Assembly: GCA_963832725.1 (NCBI GenBank)
Contig: CAWHVG010000002.1
Location: forward strand, 1,488,001 to 1,552,000
DNA from: JAEZBP01 sp963832725
GTDB lineage: Bacteria > Myxococcota_A > Polyangia > Polyangiales > Sandaracinaceae
Reading direction: 5' to 3'
Length of the DNA: 64,000 bases
Positions 28,465 through 38,516 of this stretch are shown here, piece after piece. Made by a program: the position numbers and the translations under genes. Within the stretch, counting starts at the first letter, position 1; the number at the start of each line of letters is the position of its first letter. The notes below the pieces were generated by a model. That model saw only the letters and a list, made by a program, of their open reading frames with translations, searched no databases and had not been told where the DNA came from.

Positions 28465-30300
28465 ATGCTCGCTCTGCTGCGCACCCGCCGCTTCGCGCCG
28501 ATCTTCTGCACTCAGCTCCTCGGCGCGTTGAACGACAACCTCTTCAAGGCGGCGCTCGTCGTCACCGTCACGGTCGGCGTGGCGCCGGCCGGGCTCTCGG
28601 TGCTCGCGCTGGTCAACCTCTGCTCGGCGCTGCTCATCCTGCCCTTCTTCCTCTTCTCCGCCATCGCCGGCCAACTCGCCGACGCGGTGGACAAGGCCCT
28701 GCTGATCCGCTGGCTCAAGGGGACCGAGGTGATCGTGATGCTGACGGCCGCGCTGGCCTTCCAGCTCGGGAGCCTGCCGCTCCTCCTCCTCGCGCTCTTC
28801 GCGATGGGGACCCAGTCCGCGTTCTTCGGGCCGCTGAAGTACGCCATCCTCCCGCAGCACCTCGAGGTCGGCGAGCTGGTCGGCGGTAACGCGCTGGTCG
28901 AGACCGGGACGTTCCTGGCCATCCTCGGGGGGACCTTGCTCGGCGGGCTGGTGGTCGCGCTCGAGGGGATCGGAGTGAGCGCGATCGGCGCGGTGCTGGT
29001 CACCGTGGCGGCGGCGGGGTGGCTCGCGAGCCGCGCCATCCCGGCCGCGCCTGCCAGCCCGGCCGCGCCGCCCGTCGATTGGAACGTGGCGCGGAGCACT
29101 CGGGCGATCCTCCGGCGCGCGCGGGACAACCGACCCGCCTTCCGCGCCATCCTCGGCGCGAGCTGGTTCTGGTTCGTGGGGGCGCTGATCCTGGCTCAAC
29201 TCCCGCTGATCGCGACCCGCGCGATCGGCGGTGACTCGCGGACCATCACGGTCTTGCTCGCCATCTTCTCGGTGGGCGTGGGCCTGGGATCAGTGCTCTC
29301 CGAGCGGCTCGGCGGCGGGCGGATCGAGCTCGGGTGGGTGGCGCTCGCGTCGCTGGCGGTGAGCGCGCTCCTGATCGACCTCGCGTTCTCGGTGAGCGCC
29401 GCACCCGGCGATGGAGCGGTGCCTTCGCGGCTCGGCTTCGACCTCTTCGCGCTCGGCGTCGCCGGCGGCCTCTACGTCGTACCGCTCTACGCGCTGATGC
29501 AGGAGCGGAGCGCCGTCGAAGAGCGCGCGCGGATCGTGGGCGCCAACAACATCGTGAACGCGATCTTCATGGTGGCGGCGGCCGCCTTCGCGGCCGGGCT
29601 CGCTGCGCTCGGGCTCTCGCTCTCGGCGCTCCTCCTGTGGACGGCCGCGCTGAGCGTGGTGGCGACGATCGTCGTCGCGTTGCTCACCCGCGACTTCGTG
29701 ATGCGCCTCGCCGTGCACGCCTTCGTGCGGTGCATCTACCGGGTCCGCGTCGAGGGCCTCGAGCACGTGCCCAATCACGGGCCGGCGATCCTGGCCGCCA
29801 ACCACGTCTCCTACGCCGACGCCCTCGTCCTCGGCGCGCACTGCCGGCGACCGGTCCGCTTCGTGATGGATCACCGCATCCACGATCAGCCGATGCTGCG
29901 CTGGTTCTTCCGGCTGGTCCGCGTCATCCCCATCGCGCCGCGTAGCCAGGACCCCGCGCGGCTGGAGCGCGCGATGGAGGAGATCGACCGCGCGCTGGCC
30001 GAAGGGGAGATCGTCGGCCTCTTTCCGGAGGGCAAGCTGACCCGCGATGGGGAGCTCGACGTCTTCCGGCCCGGGCTCGAGCGCATCCTGGCCAGGCGAC
30101 CCGTGCCGGTGGTGCCCGTGGCGTTGCGCGGGCTCTGGGGCAGCATCTTCAGCTACGCCGGTGGCGCGCCCTTCGCGAAGTGGCCTCGCCGTTTCTGGTC
30201 GCGGGTGGAGATCGTGTTCGGGCGCGCGCTGGCGCCGAACCGCGTGCGGGCGGCCGAGGTCGGGGAGCAGGTCGCGGCGCTCCGAGGTGAGCGTCGCTGA
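28465..30300 (+). CDS. LplT-like lysophospholipid transporter fused to PlsC acyltransferase
   Basis: 611 residues. Residues 1-410 form a 12-helix MFS flippase of the LplT type (FCTQLLGALNDNLFKAALV at the start, GPLKYAILPQH in TM4). Residues 425-611 form a 1-acylglycerol-phosphate-type acyltransferase with NHVSYADAL (catalytic HxxxxD), FPEGKLTRDG and VPVALRG. This is the Aas-type arrangement for importing and re-acylating lysophospholipids at the inner membrane, but without the C-terminal acyl-ACP synthetase (AMP-ligase) of full fusions, so acyl groups must come from elsewhere. Confidence 0.92.
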   Translation: MLALLRTRRFAPIFCTQLLGALNDNLFKAALVVTVTVGVAPAGLSVLALVNLCSALLILPFFLFSAIAGQLADAVDKALLIRWLKGTEVIVMLTAALAFQLGSLPLLLLALFAMGTQSAFFGPLKYAILPQHLEVGELVGGNALVETGTFLAILGGTLLGGLVVALEGIGVSAIGAVLVTVAAAGWLASRAIPAAPASPAAPPVDWNVARSTRAILRRARDNRPAFRAILGASWFWFVGALILAQLPLIATRAIGGDSRTITVLLAIFSVGVGLGSVLSERLGGGRIELGWVALASLAVSALLIDLAFSVSAAPGDGAVPSRLGFDLFALGVAGGLYVVPLYALMQERSAVEERARIVGANNIVNAIFMVAAAAFAAGLAALGLSLSALLLWTAALSVVATIVVALLTRDFVMRLAVHAFVRCIYRVRVEGLEHVPNHGPAILAANHVSYADALVLGAHCRRPVRFVMDHRIHDQPMLRWFFRLVRVIPIAPRSQDPARLERAMEEIDRALAEGEIVGLFPEGKLTRDGELDVFRPGLERILARRPVPVVPVALRGLWGSIFSYAGGAPFAKWPRRFWSRVEIVFGRALAPNRVRAAEVGEQVAALRGERR

Positions 30301-30353
30301 GCCGCGGGTCGCTGAGGTCGGGCTCGCTGAGGTCGGGCTCGCTGAGGTCGGGG
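30294..30353 (+). repeat. Four tandem copies of a 15-bp repeat at the 3' end of the LplT-PlsC gene
   Basis: The unit TCGCTGAGGTCGGGC recurs at 30294 (diverged copy), 30309, 30324 and 30339. The first copy contains the stop codon of the upstream gene, so the repeat has grown outward from the gene end. Confidence 0.7.
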
Positions 30354-30552
30354 TCTCCTCGTCTCGTGCTCGCCGGTTGCGGGAAATCTCCCCTCGCGTG
30401 GCGGAACCGGCTGCGCAATCGAGGCACGCTGGCGTCTTTCTGGGGGCCTCCCGAGCGTGCGATGAATCCGGCACGCGAGGTGCGTTGCAGCTCGCCGTGG
30501 GGGACGCGTCGGGGTGTCGGCGCGGGCCGTCCCACGTCCTTCGGAGGTGAGC

Positions 30553-30954
30553 ATGACCGAGAGCCTCGACGTGCGCGCGGTCGCCGACCGCCCGCGGGTG
30601 CTCGTCGTCGACGACGACTCCTCGCTGGCCACCCTGCTCTCGCACGCGTTGGAGCGTCGCGGGATCGCGACGGCGGTCGCCCGCCTGCCCGACGAGGCGC
30701 TCGACTTGGCCAGCTCGTTCCACCCGCACGTGGCGCTGCTCGACATCGGGCTACCCGCGATCGACGGACACGAGCTGGGAGTGCGGCTCCGCGCGGCGGT
30801 GAGCGGTCCCCTCGCGCTCGTGGCCGTCACGGGCTACTCGGATCCGTGGGCGCGCGAGCGCTCGGCGAGCCTCGGGTTCGCGGCCCACCTGATCAAGCCC
30901 GTGCGCTTGCCTGAGCTGCGCCGCCTGATCGAGGAGCTCTCGGCGGCGGCGTGA
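30553..30954 (+). CDS. Stand-alone receiver-domain response regulator
   Basis: 133 residues from ATG 30553, eight bases after a strong GGAGG. A single CheY-like domain: VLVVDDDSS for Mg binding, phospho-acceptor Asp in ALLDIGLPAIDG, Thr in VAVTGYSD and Lys in HLIKPV. All conserved positions are present. There is no output domain, so it works through protein contact or phosphotransfer. No kinase is adjacent; it lies between the acyltransferase gene and convergent sdaA. Confidence 0.9.
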   Translation: MTESLDVRAVADRPRVLVVDDDSSLATLLSHALERRGIATAVARLPDEALDLASSFHPHVALLDIGLPAIDGHELGVRLRAAVSGPLALVAVTGYSDPWARERSASLGFAAHLIKPVRLPELRRLIEELSAAA

Positions 30955-31094
30955 GCATCGACGGCCGTCGCCGAATCGGACGCAGCCCCGAAGCCAAGAC
31001 GGCTTCAGCCTCGAGCCGCCGTGAGGAGTCGTGCGAACCCGCGTCGACGCCGCCGATGGGGCCGCCGGCGCAGGGGAGGCGCAGCGACGGAGCG

Positions 31095-32465
31095 TCAGCA
31101 CTCGATGATGTTGACCGCGAGCCCGCCGCGGGCGGTCTCCTTGTACTTGGTCTTCATGTCGGCGCCGGTCTGCCGCATCGTCTCGATGACCTGATCGAGG
31201 CTCACCTTCTGGTTGCCGTCGCCGCGCATGGCCAGGCGGGCGGCGTTGATCGCTTTCACCGCGCCCATCGCGTTGCGCTCGATGCAGGGGACCTGCACCA
31301 GGCCGCCGACCGGATCGCAGGTCAGCCCCAGGTTGTGCTCCATGCCGATCTCGGCCGCGCAGGCGACCTGCTCCGGCGTGCCGCCGATCACCTCGCAGAG
31401 GCCCGCGGCGGCCATCGAGCAGGCCACCCCGACCTCGCCTTGGCAGCCGACCTCGGCGCCCGAGATGGAGGCGCGCGTCTTGAAGATGATGCCGATGGCC
31501 GCCGCGGTGAGCAGGAAGCGGCGGATGCCGTCGGCGTCTGAGTTCGGGCTGTAGCGCTCGTAGTAGCTGAGGACGGCGGGCATGATGCCGGCCGCGCCGT
31601 TGGTCGGCGCCGTGACCACCCGACCGCCGGCCGCGTTCTCCTCATTGACCGCCAGCGCCCACAGGTCGACCCAGTCGAGGGCGGTCAGCGGGTCGCCGCT
31701 CGCGTCGTTGCGGAGCTTGCGCATGAGCGACGCGGCCCGTCGCTTGACCTTGAGGCCGCCGGGGAGGATGCCCTCGCGCTCACAGCCGCGCTGCACGCAG
31801 CCCTTCATCGCGCCCCAGATGGTGTCGAGCCGGGCGAGGACCTCCGCGCGGGGGCGCCAGGCCTGCTCGTTCTCCAGCATCAGGCTGCTGATGCAGAGGC
31901 CCGTGGCGCGGGTGCCCGCCAAGAGCTCGGCGCCGCTCTCGAAGGGATGGGGGAGGACCGTCTCGTCCTCCACGATGCGGTCCTCGTCGGCCGCGGCGTC
32001 GTCGACCACGAACCCGCCGCCGACGGAGTAGAAGACCCGCTCGCGCAGCACCTCGCCGGCCGCGTCCCGCGCCCGATAGCGCATGCCGTTCGGATGACCC
32101 GGCAGCGCCCGCCGCCGGTGGAACACCAAGTCGGCGTCCGGGTCGAAGGGCAGCTCGTGACGGCCGAGCAGGGCGATCGTGCGCGCCGCACGGATGCGCT
32201 CGATCCGGGCGGGGATGGAGTCCGTCTCCACCGTCTCCGGCTCCTCGCCCTCGAGCCCGAGCAAGACCGCGCGGTCGGTGCCGTGACCCTTGCCCGTGGC
32301 GCCGAGCGAGCCGAAGAGCTCGACCTCGAGGCGCCGGGTGGGCTCGAGCAGGCCCCGCTGCGCCAGTCCGGTCACGAACTTCGCCGCGGCCCGCATCGGT
32401 CCGACGGTGTGGGAGCTCGAGGGGCCGATCCCGATGGTGAACATGTCGAAGGCGCTGATGGCCAT
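31095..32465 (-). CDS. sdaA: L-serine dehydratase, iron-sulfur type
   Basis: 456 residues, the usual length of the one-subunit enzyme. It deaminates L-serine to pyruvate using a 4Fe-4S cluster. The N-terminal beta domain starts MAISAFDMFTIGIGPSSSHT, and the alpha domain shows APTNGAAGIMPAVL, GAEVGCQGEVG and MEHNLGLTCDPVGGLVQ with the cluster Cys residues. The C-terminus ends in a Cys (NIIEC), as in the well-studied homologues where it occupies the active site. Stands alone. Confidence 0.96.
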   Translation of the reverse strand: MAISAFDMFTIGIGPSSSHTVGPMRAAAKFVTGLAQRGLLEPTRRLEVELFGSLGATGKGHGTDRAVLLGLEGEEPETVETDSIPARIERIRAARTIALLGRHELPFDPDADLVFHRRRALPGHPNGMRYRARDAAGEVLRERVFYSVGGGFVVDDAAADEDRIVEDETVLPHPFESGAELLAGTRATGLCISSLMLENEQAWRPRAEVLARLDTIWGAMKGCVQRGCEREGILPGGLKVKRRAASLMRKLRNDASGDPLTALDWVDLWALAVNEENAAGGRVVTAPTNGAAGIMPAVLSYYERYSPNSDADGIRRFLLTAAAIGIIFKTRASISGAEVGCQGEVGVACSMAAAGLCEVIGGTPEQVACAAEIGMEHNLGLTCDPVGGLVQVPCIERNAMGAVKAINAARLAMRGDGNQKVSLDQVIETMRQTGADMKTKYKETARGGLAVNIIEC

Positions 32466-33172
32466 GGCCCGGGTCTAGCACCTGTGTTCCGAAGTTCGAT
32501 CCGGATCGGCGGGTCGCGGGGGAGGCGCAGCGATGCGCGAGCCCTCGCCGAGACGGGGTCTCCGACTTCCATCGAGCGGATGCGACCGCGGCGAGGAGAT
32601 CCGGCTCGGGCCGATACGCGGTTGTGCGAGGCGGCAGTCCCGACGGACGCCGTTCGGCGCCGGCACCGAGATTGGGCGTGCGCCGTTGCACGAGATGCGA
32701 GCTCGCTGCGCGGTCAGACGCGATGCGCCGGTCGCCGACCACATCCGGCTCGGGAGCGTCGCCGGCGGGACGCTCCCACGCATCCGACCGAATCGTGGGA
32801 GCGGGTTTTGGTCTGCCGTGGCCGGCGCCAAGCGCAGCTCGCCGTGTCGGCGTTCGCCGTCGAGCGGTGCGCGTTCTCGGCCGCCGATTCGAGAGGGCTC
32901 GTGAGCGCTTCCGGAGCGCGCTGTACGGCGGGACGGAACGGTATCTGTTCCGGAGGCGAGCAGCCGTGCGTCGGTCGACGCGAGGTGGCTGCCCGCGCTG
33001 GTCGCGTTCGCTTGGAACGAGAATCCGCGTCCGGACCGGCTCCGGAGGAGAGCCGATGGTGCCGCGCTCTTCCCGGCGCACGCCTCCCGAGAGGAGGACG
33101 CCGCGAGAGGGGCACGAGCGGGGGCGGACACGGTCGCCGCCCCCGGATCGAGGTCGTCGCGAAGGGGGCCGA
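32466..33172. other. Intergenic region with one hairpin, no convincing gene
   Basis: 707 bp. Frames open here lack codon bias and ribosome binding sites. The only clear structure is the terminator-like hairpin at 32771-32809. A small plus-strand RNA ending there is possible but I cannot place a promoter. Confidence 0.45.
32771..32809 (+). terminator. Terminator-like hairpin in a gene-free region
   Basis: CGCTCCCAC (32771-32779) pairs perfectly with GTGGGAGCG (32795-32803) across a 15-base loop, followed by GGTTTT. It points to a plus-strand transcript end although no plus-strand gene precedes it. Confidence 0.4.
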
Positions 33173-33652
33173 TCAGCCCTTCTTCTTGCGCGACGTCTTC
33201 TTGCGGGTGGTCGACTTGCGGGCGCGCTTCGCGGGCGCGGGGCTCGTGCCATCGCCGCCGGCGACGATCGCGTCGATGTCGATGCCGAGGAGCTTCCACG
33301 CGCGCGTGTCGAACGTGTAGCTCGCCTGCGTGTCGCGGATCACGCCCAGCATCTCGTCGGTGAGGGGAGGCGAGGGGGGAAGCCGCGGCTTGAGCTTGCG
33401 GATGCTGGTGAGGTTCTCACCCATCCCGAGCAGCTCGGTCACGTGGCTGAGCACCTCGTGCGCCTTGAGCGTCTCACCGCGCTTGCCGTCCTGCAGCTCC
33501 TTGAGCAGCCGCCGCTTGCGCTTGAGGGTGCGGCCGTCCATGGCTTGCGCCACCGCTCCCTGGTCGAAAAGTCGGTTCAGTGAGCGGGCCGCCCTTCGCT
33601 TTGCGATCGCTTCGGGGCTGCCTCGCCGGGTCATCTTTTTCGCTCGTGCCAT
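33173..33652 (-). CDS. Basic protein with histone H1-like C-terminal tail
   Basis: 159 residues, strongly basic. The N-terminal 40 residues are Lys/Arg-rich (GSPEAIAKRRAARSLNRLF), the middle is helical (LKRKRRLLKELQDGKRGETL), and the tail (residues 140-159) carries Lys/Arg/Thr repeats like bacterial histone H1 or topoisomerase tails. Nucleic acid binding is a fair inference; I do not recognise the core. GGAG six bases before the ATG and a consensus sigma-70 promoter 30-60 bp upstream indicate active expression. Confidence 0.65.
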   Translation of the reverse strand: MARAKKMTRRGSPEAIAKRRAARSLNRLFDQGAVAQAMDGRTLKRKRRLLKELQDGKRGETLKAHEVLSHVTELLGMGENLTSIRKLKPRLPPSPPLTDEMLGVIRDTQASYTFDTRAWKLLGIDIDAIVAGGDGTSPAPAKRARKSTTRKKTSRKKKG

Positions 33653-33663
33653 TGAAGCTCCGT

Positions 33664-33713
33664 GTCAACGGGTATTGACGGCCGACTGTAGGAGGCTCAT
33701 CTGACCGTGTCAA
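33664..33713 (-). promoter_or_regulatory. Sigma-70 promoter and palindromic operator for the basic-protein gene
   Basis: On the minus strand, TTGACA (33708-33713), 17 bases, then TACAGT (33685-33690) form a near-consensus promoter. The expected start of transcription near 33678 falls inside the palindrome GTCAA-N6-TTGAC (33664-33679), a position typical of repressor sites. The gene ATG is at 33652. Confidence 0.65.
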
Positions 33714-34170
33714 ACCTGTAGCGCCTCCGAAAGGCCCCTGGAGATGCGCCAGGTCATTGTCGCGGGCCCTCGAACGGGGCCTCCCGTGCTCGGATCGGCG
33801 GCGCGATGCAGCGCCACGCCGCGGGCGCTCGCCGCCCCTCGGGCCGCAGAGTACGGGCGAAAACGCATAATATTGGGGGGCGTGCGGCTCGTGATGCCCC
33901 GGCGGAGGCCCGCCGCGCCGGCCGCGCTGAGGGGTTCGCCTCCCGGGCTAGAAGGGCCGGGGAAAAGCGATCGATTTTTTCGTGGTCGAGGCGATCGCCG
34001 GGCGATCGTCGGGTGCCATTGCGATCCGTCGGGCGTGCCCGGGCGCGCTCGGGGCCGGTGTCGGACGGTCGCCGGAGGGCGAGTCGGCGGCGTCTCTCGG
34101 CCGCTCGGGAGGCTGCTCCCGCGCGGCGATCCGGCTCACCCGTGGCGCGGAGGTGGCCGGTGCAGGACCG
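33714..34170. other. Intergenic region, nothing identified
   Basis: 457 bp between two minus-strand genes. It is GC-rich with a short AT island (ATAATATT near 33870). No gene, terminator or repeat could be supported. Confidence 0.45.
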
Positions 34171-35325
34171 CTAGACGCGGTGCTCGTCGCCGAGGAGCGC
34201 GACGTAGGCCCGCACGTCTTCGAGGACCTTGTCTCCAGGGTCGAGGAAGCGCAGGCCGATCGCCCGCGCCTCGCCGCGGGTCTCCCGCGCCCAGCGCGTC
34301 TCGGCGGGCACGCTGACCAGGCGACCGCTCATCGGCAGGGCGAAGCGCACCAGCACCGACTCGTCGGCGGCCACCTCCGCGGTGGTCAACATCAGCAGGC
34401 CGCCCTCGGAGACGTCCTCGGTACGCCCGTCGACGGCGAGGCCGTTCGGCAGCCGGATCCGGACCGGCGTCACGTACCCGGCGCGCGCATGGGCACGGCG
34501 CCGGGGTGGCGGGACCGACGCCGGGAGCGCGTGGGTGGCGGTCGCGTCCTTCAGCGCGCGGACCAGCGCGTCGCAGCTCTCGAAGCGACTCGCACGCGGC
34601 GCGAGCGCGCGCAGGACGACGTCGAGGATGGGCTCCGGGAGACCGGCCGAGCTCGTCAGCGAGCCCTCGGCGGGCAGCTCGCCGGTCAGCATCTCGAAGA
34701 AGAGCGCGCCGAGCGCGTGCACGTCGTCGGTGGGAGCGGCTTCGTCTCCCTTGAGCCGCTCCGGGGAAGCGTAGCCCATCGCGGCGAGCGGTCCGGCCAC
34801 GACGCTGGTGGGACCCGGATCGATGCCGAAATCGAGCAGTTTGGCTCCGAGCTCGCTCGGTGCGCCGTTCTCGGGGGGCGTGGGGTGGGCGAGCAGGACG
34901 CTCGACGCGCAGAGTCCGGCGTGCGTGATGCCGAGGGTGTGAGCGTGGGCGAGCGCTTCGCCCAGTGAGACCGTCACCTCGATGGCCTCCTCCAGCGCCA
35001 GGGCGCCCCGGACGGCCAGCACTCCGTCGAGCGGTCGACCCGTGAGCGGGGCGGTGACGAGATAGGGCTCGCGCGTGGACGTCTCGGCCACGTCGATCAC
35101 GCGCAACACGCCGGGGTGGCGCGCTCGATCGAGAATTCGGGCCTCGGCGAGCAGCACGGCCCGGGCTTTCGGGTCCTGGAGCGCCTGATCCGAGAGGAGC
35201 CGCACCGCGACCGTGCGATCGAGGTGCGCGTGCTGCGCCTCGAAGAGCAGCGCGCGCTCCGTGGACGCCACCGAGCGCTTCAGCAGGTAGCGCCGGTCCA
35301 GCGTGTCTCCGACCCCGTAGCCCAC
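34171..35325 (-). CDS. Pseudokinase fused to a PilZ domain
   Basis: 384 residues from GTG 35325; an ATG at 35448 in frame would add 41 low-complexity residues. The N-terminal 270 residues follow a Hanks-type kinase fold (YLLKRSVAS, GYASPERLKGDE, DVHALGALFFEMLTGELP), but the beta-3 lysine is Arg (VAVRLL), and the HRDxxxxN loop reads HAGLCASS, losing the catalytic Asp and Asn. DFG is kept (LDFGI). It should not phosphorylate. Residues 285-384 form a PilZ domain (YVTPVRIRLP, EDVSEGGLLML). A second-messenger-responsive pseudokinase scaffold is the simplest reading. Confidence 0.75.
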   Translation of the reverse strand: MGYGVGDTLDRRYLLKRSVASTERALLFEAQHAHLDRTVAVRLLSDQALQDPKARAVLLAEARILDRARHPGVLRVIDVAETSTREPYLVTAPLTGRPLDGVLAVRGALALEEAIEVTVSLGEALAHAHTLGITHAGLCASSVLLAHPTPPENGAPSELGAKLLDFGIDPGPTSVVAGPLAAMGYASPERLKGDEAAPTDDVHALGALFFEMLTGELPAEGSLTSSAGLPEPILDVVLRALAPRASRFESCDALVRALKDATATHALPASVPPPRRRAHARAGYVTPVRIRLPNGLAVDGRTEDVSEGGLLMLTTAEVAADESVLVRFALPMSGRLVSVPAETRWARETRGEARAIGLRFLDPGDKVLEDVRAYVALLGDEHRV

Positions 35326-35486
35326 GGAGGCGATCCTATTCGGTGGCGCGCGCGCGAGGGAAGAAAGCTCCTCCGTCCGCGCTCGATCGGTCCCCGCGCA
35401 CGGTGGCGACGGGAACGGTGCGGACGGAAGAGAAAACGCCGGGGGCAAAGGCCAACCCGGCGTGATCGTTGCGGAAACCCGCTGAG

Positions 35487-35558
<72 letters not shown>

Positions 35559-35627
35559 CGACCGAAAGGACGACGGAACTAGCCCACCGCGAGGACGCAG
35601 TCAAGGAGCTGCTATGCTCCGCGCCGC

Positions 35628-36648
35628 ATGGCGATCGATCTTCGTTCCGACACGGTTACGAGACCCACCGAGGGCATGCGCCACGCGATGGCTGCGGCGG
35701 AGGTGGGGGACGATATCTACGGTGAGGATCCGACCGCGCGCCGGCTCGAGGAGCGCGCCGCCGAGCTGCTCGGCCAGGACGCCGCGCTCTTCGTCAGCTC
35801 GGGCACGATGGGCAACCAGCTCGCCCTGATGCTGCACTGTCGCCGGGGCGACGACGTCATCGTCGGCGAGCATGCCCACTGCACGCTCTACGAGTCCGGC
35901 GGCGCCGGCGCGCTCGCGGGCGTTCAGCTCAGTCCCGTCGGAACGGGCGGCACGTTCACGGTGCGCGAGATGGAGGCGGCGATCTATCCGCCCGACGCGT
36001 TCCACATGCCGCGCACGCGTCTGGTGACCATCGAGAACACCCACAACCGCGCCGGCGGCGTCGTCTGGCCGCAGGCTCAGGTCGAGGCGGTCTGCGCGCG
36101 GGCGAGGGAGCTCGGGCTGGCCACGCACCTCGACGGGGCGCGGATTGGAACGCGGCCGCTGCCAGCGGGAGTCAGCCCGAGGAGCTCGCCGCACCTTTCG
36201 ACAGTGTCAGCGCTTGCTTCTCGAAGGGGCTCGGAGCGCCGGTCGGCTCGGTGCTCGCCGGCACCGAGGACCTCATCCGCGAGGCGCGCCGGGCGCGGAA
36301 GATGCTCGGCGGCGCCATGCGCCAGGTCGGCGTGCTCTGCGCCGCCGCGCTCTATGCGCTCGACCATCACCTGCCCCGCATCGCGGTCGATCACGACAAC
36401 GCCCACCGCCTCGCGACCGGGCTGGCGGCGCTGCCCGGCATCACCCTCGATTCCTCGACTCGGTGCAGACGAACATCGTGAACTTCGACGTCGACGACGC
36501 GCCGGCGTTCGTGGCCCGCGCCCGCGAGGCGGGCGTCCTGCTCAGCGCCATGGCGCCGCGCCGCGTTCGCGCGGTGACCCACCTCGACGTGGACGCCGAT
36601 GCGATCGATCGGGCGGTCGCGCTCCTCGGCGAGCTCGCGCAGTCGTGA
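35628..36648 (+). CDS. ltaE: Low-specificity L-threonine aldolase, two frameshifts in this assembly
   Basis: PLP enzyme cleaving threonine to glycine and acetaldehyde. Segment 1 (to about 36145) has IDLRSDTVTRPTEGMRHAM, SSGTMGNQLALM and ENTHNRAGG. Segment 2 supplies the PLP-lysine region (SVSACFSKGLGAPVGSVLAG) and MRQVGVLCAAALYAL. Segment 3 ends with VQTNIVNFDVDD. Joining them gives about 340 residues, the normal length. Breaks are at 36143-36147 (GATTGG, one base short of GATCTGG) and 36449-36455 (GATTCCTC). Both are repaired by restoring GATC, so the enzyme is probably intact. Confidence 0.88.
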
Positions 36649-37692
36649 GCACCCGCGCCGCGCTCGGCCTCGCGCTCTTCGCGACCGCGGCCGGCTGCAC
36701 CCCGACGCTCTCGCAGCCGCGGGGCGATGCGCACCTGGCGGCGATGGCGGAGGCGACCCGGCACTATCACCACGGGCGCATGGACGAGGCGGCGCGGGCG
36801 TACGGGGAAGCCGCGAGGACGGCGGAGCGCCGCGTCGACCGGGACGAGGCCGAGTACCGGCGTGCGCGCATCCTGCTGCGCGAGCACCACGAGCGAGACG
36901 CGCTGGCGTTGCTCGATGCCCTCGCCGCGCGCCGTCCCGTCTCTCGGCGCACCGTCCGAGCGCTCTTCGACGCCGCGCTGATCCGGCAGGAGCTCGGCGA
37001 GCACGAGCGGGCGATGGACGCGCTCCTCGTCGTCGTGCGCGAGCACCCCTCGGACGGCCCGGCCTCGCGCGCGCTCCGGCTGATCATGGAGGCGCGAGCC
37101 GACCAGCCGCCCGAGCCGCGCCTCGCGTTCCTACGAGACCTGTACGAGCGGGTCGGGGAGAGCGATTCTCGGAGACGACATCCTCTGGTACGAGGCCGAC
37201 ATCGCCGAGGAGAGGAACGACCGCGCCGCCGCGGTGGAGGCGCTCGAGCGGCTCGTCCGCGAGCACCCCTATCCCTTCGGTCAGCGCTGGGACGACGCGC
37301 TGTGGCGGTTGGCCGATCTGGCCGAGGAGGCCGGCGACGAGCGGGGCGCGATCGCCCACCTGCAGCGCATGCTCGCGCCGCACGAGGAGACCGTCACGCC
37401 GGGGAGCCAGACGCTGCCTCGGATGCCCGCGGCCCAGCTGCGCATCGCGCGGATCTACCGGGACCGGCTCGACGATCCCGCCCGGGCCGCCGAGAGCTTC
37501 AACGAGACCTACGCCCGCTTCCCGACCAGCCGGCTGCGCGACGACGCGCTCTACGAGCTCGGCACGATGTGGATCGAACGAGGCGAGCCGGAGCGGGGCT
37601 GCGCGGTCCTGGCCCGCGTCCTGGACGAGTTCGAGGTCGGCCACGCCCGGCGGCTCGCTGCGGCGCGCGTCACCCGTGACTGCCGTCCATAG
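36645..37692 (+). CDS. TPR lipoprotein, one frameshift in this assembly
   Basis: The GTG at 36645 overlaps the ltaE stop (GTGA). The signal peptide ends in lipobox TAAGC. The body consists of TPR-like helical pairs (AEATRHYHHGRMDEAARAYG, ARRPVSRRTVRALFDAALI), the frame shifts at 37164-37168 (GATTC in place of GATC), and continues with LGDDILWYEAD and more TPR repeats to the stop at 37692. The corrected length is 348 residues. Probably a periplasmic scaffold; no partner is evident apart from ltaE, with which it is translationally coupled. Confidence 0.75.
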
Positions 37693-37763
37693 CGCAGCAT
37701 CTGCGGGAAAGTACGGACGGACGGAACGTCCCGCCCGAGGAGCGAGGTTCTTCGACGAAAAGG

Positions 37764-38132
<369 letters not shown>

Positions 38133-38516
38133 CGGGATACGACCTCGACCTGGGGCCTTTTGGCGCGAGCAATATAGGAGGGGGTGCCACCCTGTCAACA
38201 ACGCTCTCGACCCTGGTTTCGCAGGGCCGGATCCGGGCTCCGAGGTGGGGCTCCGGAAGGCTGACGACGGCCCGGCGGGGCGGTCGGAAACGGAGGCGAA
38301 GAGGTCGGGCGGCGGGGCCCGGCCGCGCGGTCAGCCGCACGGCGGGTGACGGAAAAGGCGATTCGCGAGAGCCGTCTACTCGCTCCCACGCTCCCTGTCG
38401 AGGAAAGTCTCGGCGCCGCCGCCGTCGGGGGTTGCCGAGAGGGCTGTCGCGCGGCACGGGGCGCCGTCCGTGGAGAAGCTCGCGCCTCGCTTCACCGGAC
38501 TGCTAGGCTCGGCGGG
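38133..38516. other. Intergenic region between divergent genes, nothing identified
   Basis: 384 bp. It must carry promoters for the acidic protein (minus) and the outer-membrane-like protein (plus), but no box or repeat stands out and no coding-like frame is present. Confidence 0.45.
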
